DNA of 64,000 bases from Microvirga pudoricolor. Its GTDB lineage: Bacteria > Pseudomonadota > Alphaproteobacteria > Rhizobiales > Beijerinckiaceae. This document shows, one piece after another, positions 29,311 to 37,340 of the stretch (position 1 is the stretch's first letter; the number at the start of each line of letters is the position of its first letter). The translations under genes and the position numbers were made by a program. Below the pieces are notes generated by a model. That model was not told the DNA's origin. It saw nothing but the letters and a program-made list of their open reading frames with translations, and did not search any database. Where the stretch lies: contig NZ_JAFEMB010000001.1 of assembly GCF_016892705.1 (NCBI RefSeq), forward strand, positions 682,001-746,000, given 5' to 3'.

Positions 29311-31515
29311 ATGTTAAAATCGAACCCGCTTCAAGGTATGGACGTTGTTGGAAGAGGACACGAACATCCCGATGGATCGGAGTTAAACTTAAGATTTCTG
29401 TTCGACTATGTTCGGCTGCACTGGCGGCTTATGATTGCAACCTTGCTCGCATCTCTTGGAATCGCGGGCTGCTATTTGGCTTTAAGGCCTCCACAGTTTA
29501 TAGCGACCGCACGCATTTTAATAGACGACCGGCAAGTGCAACCATTTTCCCAGCAGGCGATTGTTTCCGAGCTTCCGCTAGATGCAACGGTTGTCGACAG
29601 CAATGTTGAAGTTATCAGATCGGAGGCTGTAAGACTTTCCGTAATTGAGAAACTGAAATTGTGGGCGGACCCTGAATTTGCGCCGTTGCACCCTTCCCTA
29701 CTGTCGAAGCTTGTCCGGCTGAATTTTAATTCTTCCAGCAGCTCCTCACCTGTTCGCACCCGGGACGAGCGCATTCTGCAGGCCCTTGCAGCGCTCGATA
29801 GCAAACTGAGTGTTCAACGGATTGCACGAACATATGTGCTGGAAATTTCAATTCGTTCCTCTAATGACGCCAAGGCAGCTCTCATAGCAAATACATTTGC
29901 AGACGCATTTATACAAGACCAGTTGAAGTGGAATTTCGACGCTACAAAGCAGGCGAGTGATTGGCTTCAGACGCAACTTGATGAGCTGAGCAAGAAAGTC
30001 GTCGAAGCTGATCGAGCGGTTCAGAATTACATCGCAGATCATAATCTGCTTGATGCTGGCGAAGGACGCACCATCGCCCAACAACAATTAAGCGACGTCA
30101 ATAAGCAGCTCGTCCAAGCTCGTGAACAAGTTGCCGAATCGAAAGCCCGCCTTGACCGCATTTTGTCTCTCGATACAGACGATATAGCTAGCCCTGCATT
30201 GTTGGAAGCTCCCGGTGGCCCAACGATACCTGTGATCACAAAACTTCGTGAGCAGTATCTTTACGCAGTTCAACAGGAGTCCGAACTCACCGCGCGATAT
30301 GGTTCAGAGCACTCCGCTGTCATGGATCTGCGACGGGAAATAGAGCGATTGCGCATGGCAGCCCATGAGGAACTGGAGCGCATCCGCAAAGCCTATCGGA
30401 GCGACTACGAGCTTGCTAAAGCGCGCCAGGACACTGTTGAAGCAAATTTGGATCGACTATTAAGCATTGCAGCTTCTGGGAAACAAGCAGGCGTCACATT
30501 GCGCATGTTGGAAAGCTCGGCGCAGTCCTACCGGAGGTCATACGACTCCCTTCTCCAAAGATTTTCCGACTCCACTCAGCAGCAATCCTTCCCTAGACCG
30601 AGGGCTCGTGTCATCACACCGGCCCGAGCAGGCGAACAGTCCCAACCAAAGACCGAGATCGTCTTCGCAGCAGCATTGACCTTCGGCCTTCTTTCTGGTG
30701 TTGCGATTGCATACGTGAAACGACAACTCGATCGCAGTCTCACGACAGCACGCCAAGTGCAAAAGACTTTAGGTACCGACTGCATTGGCGTCGTTCCACA
30801 TGTAACTATCAAACGGAAACGTAGAGACATAGCCGTTAAGCGGTCCGACCCAATTTCTCGGACCCTATCTAGTGAGATGAGCCTTGAGCGATACGCCATT
30901 TATGAGCCGTCTTCCTCTTTCGCGGAGGCAATTCGCAGGATAAAAGTGGCAGTCGACACTGATACTGTAAGAGGCTTCAGTATAGGTATCGTGTCAACGC
31001 TAGAAAGTGAAGGCAAGTCGACAGTTGCGGCGAATTTTGCGCATCTTGTTGGAGGTCAGGAAAACCGAGTTCTCCTCATTGATGCGAACTTTCGACATCC
31101 GTCTCTGACACAGCAGCTCTCTTCAGGATCGGTCGAGGGTCTTGTTCAGCTGCTTCGCAGACAGAGATCAATTGATGATGTCCTATGGAGCGACCCGCTC
31201 ATCGGAGTAGACTTCTTGCCGAGTGGCTCGCTTCTCCCGTCTGTTGAATCTGTTGGACTGCTGTCATCGGCTGCGATGGGACAGCTTCTTATGGAACTTA
31301 GAGCGCGCTATAAATATGTGATCCTTGATCTTCCTGCCCTAAAACACGCAGCTGATTCCAGTGCTGTAAGCAACTTTGTCGACCAGTTCTTGCTCGTTAT
31401 TGAGTGGGGGCAAACGTCGGCGGACCTCATTGAGGAGACCCTAGCCTCAAGCCAAGCCGTTCATGCGCGCTTGGTCGGCGCTGTACTCAACAAAGCTGAT
31501 ACAACCCGAGTTTGA
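29311..31515 (+). CDS. Polysaccharide co-polymerase / BY-kinase-like protein (Wzc/ExoP-like)
   Basis: A 734-residue inner-membrane protein. The N-terminal Wzz domain starts near residue 25, with a first helix at about 38-55 (LMIATLLASLGIAGCYLAL), a periplasmic coiled coil (about 215-400), and a second helix at about 452-468. The cytosolic kinase domain has Walker A STLESEGKST (Lys569), Walker A' LLIDANFRHP (Asp591) and Walker B VILDLPAL. It ends at LNKADTTRV and lacks the C-terminal tyrosine cluster of canonical Wzc. ATG 29311 has GAGG upstream. It controls chain length and export with the ExoF-like protein. Confidence 0.9.
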   Translation: MLKSNPLQGMDVVGRGHEHPDGSELNLRFLFDYVRLHWRLMIATLLASLGIAGCYLALRPPQFIATARILIDDRQVQPFSQQAIVSELPLDATVVDSNVEVIRSEAVRLSVIEKLKLWADPEFAPLHPSLLSKLVRLNFNSSSSSSPVRTRDERILQALAALDSKLSVQRIARTYVLEISIRSSNDAKAALIANTFADAFIQDQLKWNFDATKQASDWLQTQLDELSKKVVEADRAVQNYIADHNLLDAGEGRTIAQQQLSDVNKQLVQAREQVAESKARLDRILSLDTDDIASPALLEAPGGPTIPVITKLREQYLYAVQQESELTARYGSEHSAVMDLRREIERLRMAAHEELERIRKAYRSDYELAKARQDTVEANLDRLLSIAASGKQAGVTLRMLESSAQSYRRSYDSLLQRFSDSTQQQSFPRPRARVITPARAGEQSQPKTEIVFAAALTFGLLSGVAIAYVKRQLDRSLTTARQVQKTLGTDCIGVVPHVTIKRKRRDIAVKRSDPISRTLSSEMSLERYAIYEPSSSFAEAIRRIKVAVDTDTVRGFSIGIVSTLESEGKSTVAANFAHLVGGQENRVLLIDANFRHPSLTQQLSSGSVEGLVQLLRRQRSIDDVLWSDPLIGVDFLPSGSLLPSVESVGLLSSAAMGQLLMELRARYKYVILDLPALKHAADSSAVSNFVDQFLLVIEWGQTSADLIEETLASSQAVHARLVGAVLNKADTTRV

Positions 31516-31785
31516 TCTCACAAGCGATAGATCCAGCAGTTCTGAAGACTATGCATTGCAAAGTGTGAGAGTTATGTAAGCCATGTCGTCGCATTTCTGA
31601 CTCCCTGATTTACGAGCTATGGGTGAGTAGCCGCCATGGCAGTGACGTATGGTCGAAGGAACAACGTCTTTTGCCAACGACTCCAAGTGTACAGCGAATT
31701 TTACGCGGCCAACGAGCAAGCTTGCATATTAAGGACTGCCAGCCCTGACGCAGTCGAACCGGTGATCATAATCTCGCGGGCCATG

Positions 31786-32889
31786 TCACGTCACTCCAGT
31801 ATCAATTTTGAATTGATACTGATATGCAGGATCCTTCTGCAACCAGTCACGGCTTGTGGGGTATCCTTCGAGCAACCACACCATAAGTGCAGTGACATCA
31901 ATTTTCTCGTCTAGTATGCGAAGCCGGCGTTTTCGCCATTCGGCAGACGTTTCTCGCTGAAGGAGAGCCATCGCTTTATCAAGCAGTCCTTGGTAGGAAA
32001 CCAATAGCTCTTGCACCCCGTATCTTTCCAACTCCACATGCACACCTGGACGGGTGGCCGGCGCCAATAAGCTGTTTACCAGGATGTTCGGGACGCCGAG
32101 CAGAGCACATTCACTAGCTGTCGTGCTGCCTTCGCCAATGTATAGGCTGGAATATGCTAGAAAGTGATGCAACTTCTCTGGCGGCAGCTTGAGCCGGTAT
32201 GGCTCCAACTCAGCTGGCAGCGTCCCTTCTGAAGAGATGAAAATTCGGCCGTACGGTTTCAGGTTATCGACCAGCTGCAGCTTCTGTTGTCTTGTCAACC
32301 CTTTTTGGCCAACGTCGTGGTTCGCGTCCCAGGAGACGAAGCGAAGTAGGATGTAGCGGTCCTCCGGCGTAAGATGCAGTTCTGCAAGTATGCTTGGATC
32401 GGGCTTGAAATATGCTGGCGCTAGATGACAGAGTTCGATGAAGCTGTCGAATGTGATTTGCTTTTTCCCGAACCGTTGACGATAGGCCTGCGGAGTAACA
32501 ACTAGTTCTGTAAAGGGCCGGTAAACGAACTGACCCAACTTTGCATGCTCAGTGTCGTCAAAAGCGATATGAGGTTTTCCCATCAACCGAGAAATGTGAG
32601 CTGCATAGGGAGATGCGAAACTCAAAAAAAGATCAGGATTGAAAGCTTGCGCGACTTTCATGACAGTGTGATCCGCCCTTGGCATATAGAGCAGCTTTGC
32701 CGTCAAGCTCCTCCCGCCGGCACCCCGCGATGTATAAGGAATTCTGTAAGCATCGAGTAATCTTAGAGTCACCTCCTTGTCTCGTGCTACGACTGCTACT
32801 TTATTCCCACGCTGTTCCAATATGCTAATAGCGTTGCGGAAGTAATGGACATGCCCAGGATGCCCGATGTCGAGAAGGATCTTTCTCAT
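31786..32889 (-). CDS. DUF354 family protein (GT-B-like fold)
   Basis: A 367-residue protein of the DUF354 family. The N-terminal signature DIGHPGHVHYFRNAI, the conserved AFDDTEHAK and a C-terminal GEGSTTASECALLGVPNI donor-site-like block are visible. The fold is related to GT-B glycosyltransferases and to UDP-GlcNAc 2-epimerases. It immediately follows the HisF-like gene in the WbpG/HisH/HisF operon (four bases between stop and start). It may be a glycosyltransferase for the modified uronic acid or a stand-in for the missing 2-epimerase (WbpI). Neither role is proven. Confidence 0.8.
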   Translation of the reverse strand: MRKILLDIGHPGHVHYFRNAISILEQRGNKVAVVARDKEVTLRLLDAYRIPYTSRGAGGRSLTAKLLYMPRADHTVMKVAQAFNPDLFLSFASPYAAHISRLMGKPHIAFDDTEHAKLGQFVYRPFTELVVTPQAYRQRFGKKQITFDSFIELCHLAPAYFKPDPSILAELHLTPEDRYILLRFVSWDANHDVGQKGLTRQQKLQLVDNLKPYGRIFISSEGTLPAELEPYRLKLPPEKLHHFLAYSSLYIGEGSTTASECALLGVPNILVNSLLAPATRPGVHVELERYGVQELLVSYQGLLDKAMALLQRETSAEWRKRRLRILDEKIDVTALMVWLLEGYPTSRDWLQKDPAYQYQFKIDTGVT

Positions 32890-32893
32890 CGGA

Positions 32894-33661
32894 TCACGTT
32901 GGACGGAGAAGCTGACGCAGTTCTGATTGCGCCGGAAAATTGATGAGGACCGCTCGCCGGGGACCGTGATAAACGAAGAGACTGCCTGCAGCTGCAGCTG
33001 ACGCTTTTCCCTCGGTCACAACCCGGCAAATATCTTCGAAAGAACCACACCCTCCCAGAGCTAAGACTGGAACCTTGACCGAAGAAGCAATAGTACGAAC
33101 TATGTCGAGTGCGTAACCGCTCATCATGCCATCGTGTGACACGGACTGAACGACGATTTCGCCCACACCACACTCCGCAAGCTTTTGCGCCAACACCAGT
33201 GGATCGAGAGTCGTAGAGCGGCGTTGAGTGTGATCATAGACACGATACGTGCCCCACCATGATCGCGTGACATCAATGCAGGCCACGATTGTTGAGGATC
33301 CAAACTCATCAGCAGCCTCCTGAATGAACTCTGGATGCCTCAATAAAAAAGAATTGATACAGACACGTTCGGCTCCCGCCCTGATGAGCTCTTCGATCGC
33401 CCTCAGGGACCGGATACCGCCTCCAACTGTAAAGGGCATCCTGGTTTCATCCCCGATCATTTGCACAAGGACGGGGTCGATTGAGCGTCCTTCGACACTC
33501 GCTTGAATGTCGAAGAAGATCAGTTCGTCTGCTCGGAGATCGTTGAACAGGCGCACAGCGTTGATGGGATCGCCGAGATATCGATGCTGAGCGAATTGCA
33601 CGCTCTTCACGAGGCCCTTGTGCTTCAAAAGCAAGCATGGGACAACCCGAGGCCTAAACAT
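32894..33661 (-). CDS. HisF-like cyclase subunit for sugar amidine synthesis
   Basis: A 255-residue TIM-barrel protein of the HisF family. It begins FRPRVVPCLLLKHKGLVKS, the form seen in HisF2 of polysaccharide loci; true HisF has an Asp after PCL, here replaced by Leu. The second HisF aspartate region survives as CIDVTRSW. ATG 33661 overlaps the HisH-like stop by eight bases. With HisH-like and WbpG-like partners it is expected to deliver ammonia for converting an acetamido to an acetamidino group on the uronic-acid sugar (known for the Pseudomonas WbpG/HisH2/HisF2 set). It is not a histidine-biosynthesis enzyme here. Confidence 0.85.
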   Translation of the reverse strand: MFRPRVVPCLLLKHKGLVKSVQFAQHRYLGDPINAVRLFNDLRADELIFFDIQASVEGRSIDPVLVQMIGDETRMPFTVGGGIRSLRAIEELIRAGAERVCINSFLLRHPEFIQEAADEFGSSTIVACIDVTRSWWGTYRVYDHTQRRSTTLDPLVLAQKLAECGVGEIVVQSVSHDGMMSGYALDIVRTIASSVKVPVLALGGCGSFEDICRVVTEGKASAAAAGSLFVYHGPRRAVLINFPAQSELRQLLRPT

Positions 33662-34289
33662 GAGCAAGATCTTTGACCAGATTTGCAAAGTTCCTGAACA
33701 GCACTAAGCCAGCGTCCTGACTTTTCTCCGGATGGTATTGAAACCCTACGATGTTGTCCTTCTGCAGCGCAGAGACGAAAGGATGTCCATAGTGGCTGGT
33801 ATGAAGTATGTGATCCTCATTGGCGAGTTCAACATGGTAGGAATGAACAAAGTAAAATAACTCCTGCGATGACAACCCCTCGAGTATTGGATGTAGCCGA
33901 GATGCCTGCACGTTGTTCCACCCGATATGAGGTACTTTCAACGTCGCATTTGTCGGCTGGAGACGGCAGACTTTTCCCTTTATCCAACCCAAGCCAGCTG
34001 CGTTTCCCTCTTCGCTAGAGTCAGTGAGCAATTGCATGCCTAGGCATATTCCCATGATGGGAACGCGATCACCGAGGACGCGGTCGTTCAAGAGATTGAG
34101 AAGACCCTGTCGCCTAAGCCGCTCCATGGCCTTGCCGAAATGACCAACTCCCGGCAGCACTAGAGCGTCCGCTCTTCCTATCACGCTGGAGTTTGCGCTA
34201 AGGCAGCAACTCACGCCAGTCTGCTGCAATCTGTTAAGGACGGATCGTAGATTACCCATCCCGTAATCGACAATCACCACGTTTGGCAT
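33654..34289 (-). CDS. HisH-like glutamine amidotransferase subunit
   Basis: A 211-residue class I glutamine amidotransferase. The nucleophile Cys is in MGICLGMQLL and the catalytic His-Glu are in FQYHPEKSQ. It hydrolyses glutamine to provide ammonia, channelled through the HisF-like barrel. It lies between the WbpG-like and HisF-like genes with short spacing on one side and overlap on the other. No other his genes are present, so this is the HisH2-type subunit of the sugar amidination system. Confidence 0.87.
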   Translation of the reverse strand: MPNVVIVDYGMGNLRSVLNRLQQTGVSCCLSANSSVIGRADALVLPGVGHFGKAMERLRRQGLLNLLNDRVLGDRVPIMGICLGMQLLTDSSEEGNAAGLGWIKGKVCRLQPTNATLKVPHIGWNNVQASRLHPILEGLSSQELFYFVHSYHVELANEDHILHTSHYGHPFVSALQKDNIVGFQYHPEKSQDAGLVLFRNFANLVKDLAHV

Positions 34290-34315
34290 CCTGCTACATG
34301 CCTCATGCTAGTGAA

Positions 34316-35470
34316 TCAACCAGCGCGCTCCTCTATTTCATACAATATTTTCGGCTTCACAGCAAATACACGTTGAAGGATTGGGGTTGCTAGATGAAGC
34401 ATTTGTTTCATGAGAGGATAGTAAGATGGATAGTCGGTGAACGTATGGTTTTGCGCGTTCCAGATTCTATCAAACGCAGAAGACGTCAAAGCGAGTTTCT
34501 TCAGAACGTATTCTTTATCTTGCTCCATCCTATCGAGATCGTAGGGAGGCTGAGAGATTGCCTGAAGCGCGTTATCACGGGATATTTCGCCGCTGAGGAC
34601 CTGTGCCGATAATGTAATACGACGCTTATCGATATTGAATTTTCCGGGCAGCCAGTACGCGATGGCGAACTTTGTGAATACGTTTTCATGGTGATGGCCA
34701 CCATAGTACTCCCATCCATAGAGTTGCTCCAACAGCGCCTGGGCATCTCTCTTCTGATATTCAATGTAGTTGAACGGCGATATGATCCTGATCTTCTTGC
34801 AGTAGCCCAGATACAGGAAGTCCCAGAGTCTCATTGTCGGATAGCTTTTGAGTGAGATTTCGCCATGCTGCTCATGCACGAATTTCAACTGTTTGAGATC
34901 GGTGTAAGTCCACTCCGACGGCTGCTTGCCCTCCGAACGAAAATCACTTCCAATCAATACATATCTCAGGTTTTCTTGATCAGCGACTTTGTAGAGGATC
35001 GACTTGATGGCGAGGTCAGTCGGTGCATCGATCCAGGGCAATCCCGCCATCATATAGGAGCGCAGTATCGACCTTATCTCGTCATAATCGACGACGTAGG
35101 TCTCCAGGTCGATATTCAAGGAGGAAACGACTTTCTTGAGATTTTTGACGGCGACATCGGAGTTCCAGCCGTTATCCAGGTTCACAGCCAGCGGATTGAG
35201 ACCGTACTCTCTGGCAATATGCAACAAGTAAGAGCTGTCTGTGCCCCCACTCACACCGATTACACAATCATAGCGCGCCCGAGCGGGTTTGCGATGTTTG
35301 ATCTGAGAGACGATTTGTTGCCAGAGAGCCGACCCCTCCTGACCTCTTGGAAAGCCGGCCGCTAGATTCTTCTGAATTCTGGCATAGTTCGACACACCGC
35401 GCTCGTCGAACATAATGCCTGGCACTGAGGTGTCCCAGATTCCCTCCTGACAAATCTGATACCTACTCAT
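34316..35470 (-). CDS. N-acetyl sugar amidotransferase (WbpG-like)
   Basis: A 384-residue ATP-dependent PP-loop protein. The nucleotide-binding loop is CVIGVSGGTDSSYLLHIA (about residues 87-104). The C-terminal HHHENVFTKFAIAYWLPGKF block and IDKRR are typical of WbpG/PseA-type sugar amidotransferases. Family members normally start with a Cys-rich zinc-like motif (two CxxC); here the corresponding segment (ICQEGIWDTSVP...GVSNYARIQKN) keeps only one Cys. It likely activates an N-acetyl group of the uronic acid for ammonia attack, with the HisH/HisF-like pair downstream. Its start overlaps the stop of the asparagine-synthase-like gene by four bases. Confidence 0.85.
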   Translation of the reverse strand: MSRYQICQEGIWDTSVPGIMFDERGVSNYARIQKNLAAGFPRGQEGSALWQQIVSQIKHRKPARARYDCVIGVSGGTDSSYLLHIAREYGLNPLAVNLDNGWNSDVAVKNLKKVVSSLNIDLETYVVDYDEIRSILRSYMMAGLPWIDAPTDLAIKSILYKVADQENLRYVLIGSDFRSEGKQPSEWTYTDLKQLKFVHEQHGEISLKSYPTMRLWDFLYLGYCKKIRIISPFNYIEYQKRDAQALLEQLYGWEYYGGHHHENVFTKFAIAYWLPGKFNIDKRRITLSAQVLSGEISRDNALQAISQPPYDLDRMEQDKEYVLKKLALTSSAFDRIWNAQNHTFTDYPSYYPLMKQMLHLATPILQRVFAVKPKILYEIEERAG

Positions 35471-37338
35471 GGCGCAGATACCTCCCGATCCTTCACGGTG
35501 CTTTCGGTCGGAGTAAACTTTTTCAGAAAGTTTGCGACCTCAATCCATTTCCATATGTCGCGCGCGATATGGAGACTTCCCTGTCTATGTAGTTTCAGCC
35601 GTTCACGGCAGGTCTCCACATCGAAGTATCCTGACTGGGTGAACGCCACACTTGCGAGTGCCTCGTCGGCTTTCCGCTGAAACAAAGGCGATCGCATCCA
35701 GTCGTTCGCAGGATTTTCAAAACCTATTTTGTCCTGGCGGGTACGGATGCGCTCCGGCAAGCAATCACGCATCGCCTCACGAAGGATCCATTTCGTAGTC
35801 CCGTGTCGAATTTGGAACTCGGCCGGGGACGCCAGTGTCTTCTCGACCAATCTGTAGTCGAGGAAAGGTTCACGCAACTCGACGGAGAAGTACATGCTAT
35901 TCAAATCGTTCCACTTCAGATTATGCTCAAGCTTACTCTCGAAGTGCTGAAGCAGCGATTCTTTTAGCGACTTTGGGTCATATAACTTTTGCGGGATCTG
36001 CGTGTCTCGGGCATGCTTTTGATGAAAACTAGAGCTGACTCCCTGAGCAGCACGATAAGAAATCGCCGACTTAACCTTGCTGGGGACCATGTAGTATCCA
36101 AGGTACGCGAGCGCTTGGAACGAGCGATGATGTTTGTAGTAAGTCTTAGCCTCATGCAGCAGTCTCAGGATCTGTCCGGTCGATAGAAGCTCACGGAAGA
36201 AGCTGCCGAAAAAATATGGGTATCCGCCCAATTGCTCATCGGCGCCTTGGCCATCCATTAAAACGTTCAGATGGCTTGATGCATCTTTCATGACCTTGAA
36301 CTGCGAATAGATGCTAAGCCCTCCAAAGGGCTCGAAGTGACAGCGCATCAAGTCATCAAAATCTGTCAGCAACGTCTCCTCAGTTGGTAAGACGTATACC
36401 AAGTTCTCAAGCTGGGATTCATATTCTTGAATGAAGGAGCGTTCATCCCCCGTGCGACCATCGCCGTAGATGGCGGAGAAGGCGTAGTAGTCGCTCTTAT
36501 GCAGGCCGTTGATCAACATTGAAGCGATGGATGACGAGTCCAGACCTCCACTGAGGCAGATACCCACCGGCACATCACTGCGCAAGCGCAGGGCTATTGC
36601 CGATTTGAGCGTATCATAATACTCTTCCGGGCCACTCCAGCCCTCAACGAGATGATCCTGAAGCTGATACCAGCATTTCACCTTGGCTTCATTTCGCACG
36701 ACAGTGACGCATTGCCCGTGTTTGAGCTTCTTGATCTGCTTTACGAAAGTGTTTTCATCCACATCTGTTCGGGAATGCATTAGATAGTCATAAAGGACTT
36801 GGTCATCTGGCTGAAGTGATTTCCCGAGCCTTCGGACATGCTCGAAAATCGGCGGTATCTCGCTCGCAAAGACAAATGTGTCATGTGTTAGATAATAGTA
36901 GAAAGGTTTGACGCCAAACCGGTCACGTGCAGCAAACAGGGTTTTGGTTCTCCGATCATATATCGCGAAGGCAAACATGCCATTGAACCGCCGCAAACAG
37001 TCATCGCCCCAATGACAATACGCTTTTAGCAATACCTCCGTGTCCGACCGCGTTTGGAATTCGTACGTGTAAGAGAGTTCTTTTTTGATCTCAAGGTAGT
37101 TGTAAATCTCACCATTGAAAATCAAGACGTATCGCCCATCATCGGAGATCATAGGCTGGTGGCCAGCGCTAGTAAGGTCCAATATACTTAGACGCACGAA
37201 GCCAAGGCCGATGTTATCCTCTATGAAGGTTCCGACATCATCTGGACCACGATGCCGCTGTCGCTGCATCATAGCTTCGACCTCAGGCCTATGAACAGGC
37301 TCTCCGGATAGGTTAAAGATGCCTGAAATCCCGCACAT
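35467..37338 (-). CDS. Asparagine synthase-like amidotransferase (uronamide-forming candidate)
   Basis: A 623-residue glutamine-dependent amidotransferase. It starts MCGISGIF so that Cys2 is the N-terminal nucleophile, which fixes the start at 37338 rather than further upstream. The glutaminase half (1-200) has RHRGPDD and FNGEIYNY, and the synthetase half has the PP-loop VGICLSGGLDSSSI. Family members in O-antigen loci (WbpS type) amidate the carboxylate of uronic acids to uronamides. This role fits better than asparagine supply because it lies two bases after a second copy fused to a glycosyltransferase and overlaps wbpG. Confidence 0.87.
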   Translation of the reverse strand: MCGISGIFNLSGEPVHRPEVEAMMQRQRHRGPDDVGTFIEDNIGLGFVRLSILDLTSAGHQPMISDDGRYVLIFNGEIYNYLEIKKELSYTYEFQTRSDTEVLLKAYCHWGDDCLRRFNGMFAFAIYDRRTKTLFAARDRFGVKPFYYYLTHDTFVFASEIPPIFEHVRRLGKSLQPDDQVLYDYLMHSRTDVDENTFVKQIKKLKHGQCVTVVRNEAKVKCWYQLQDHLVEGWSGPEEYYDTLKSAIALRLRSDVPVGICLSGGLDSSSIASMLINGLHKSDYYAFSAIYGDGRTGDERSFIQEYESQLENLVYVLPTEETLLTDFDDLMRCHFEPFGGLSIYSQFKVMKDASSHLNVLMDGQGADEQLGGYPYFFGSFFRELLSTGQILRLLHEAKTYYKHHRSFQALAYLGYYMVPSKVKSAISYRAAQGVSSSFHQKHARDTQIPQKLYDPKSLKESLLQHFESKLEHNLKWNDLNSMYFSVELREPFLDYRLVEKTLASPAEFQIRHGTTKWILREAMRDCLPERIRTRQDKIGFENPANDWMRSPLFQRKADEALASVAFTQSGYFDVETCRERLKLHRQGSLHIARDIWKWIEVANFLKKFTPTESTVKDREVSAP

Positions 37339-37340
37339 GA

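Noticed and set aside
32894..34289. Histidine biosynthesis genes hisH/hisF
   Set aside because: They sit with a WbpG-like gene in a polysaccharide operon, no other his genes are present, and the HisF-like protein lacks the first catalytic Asp.
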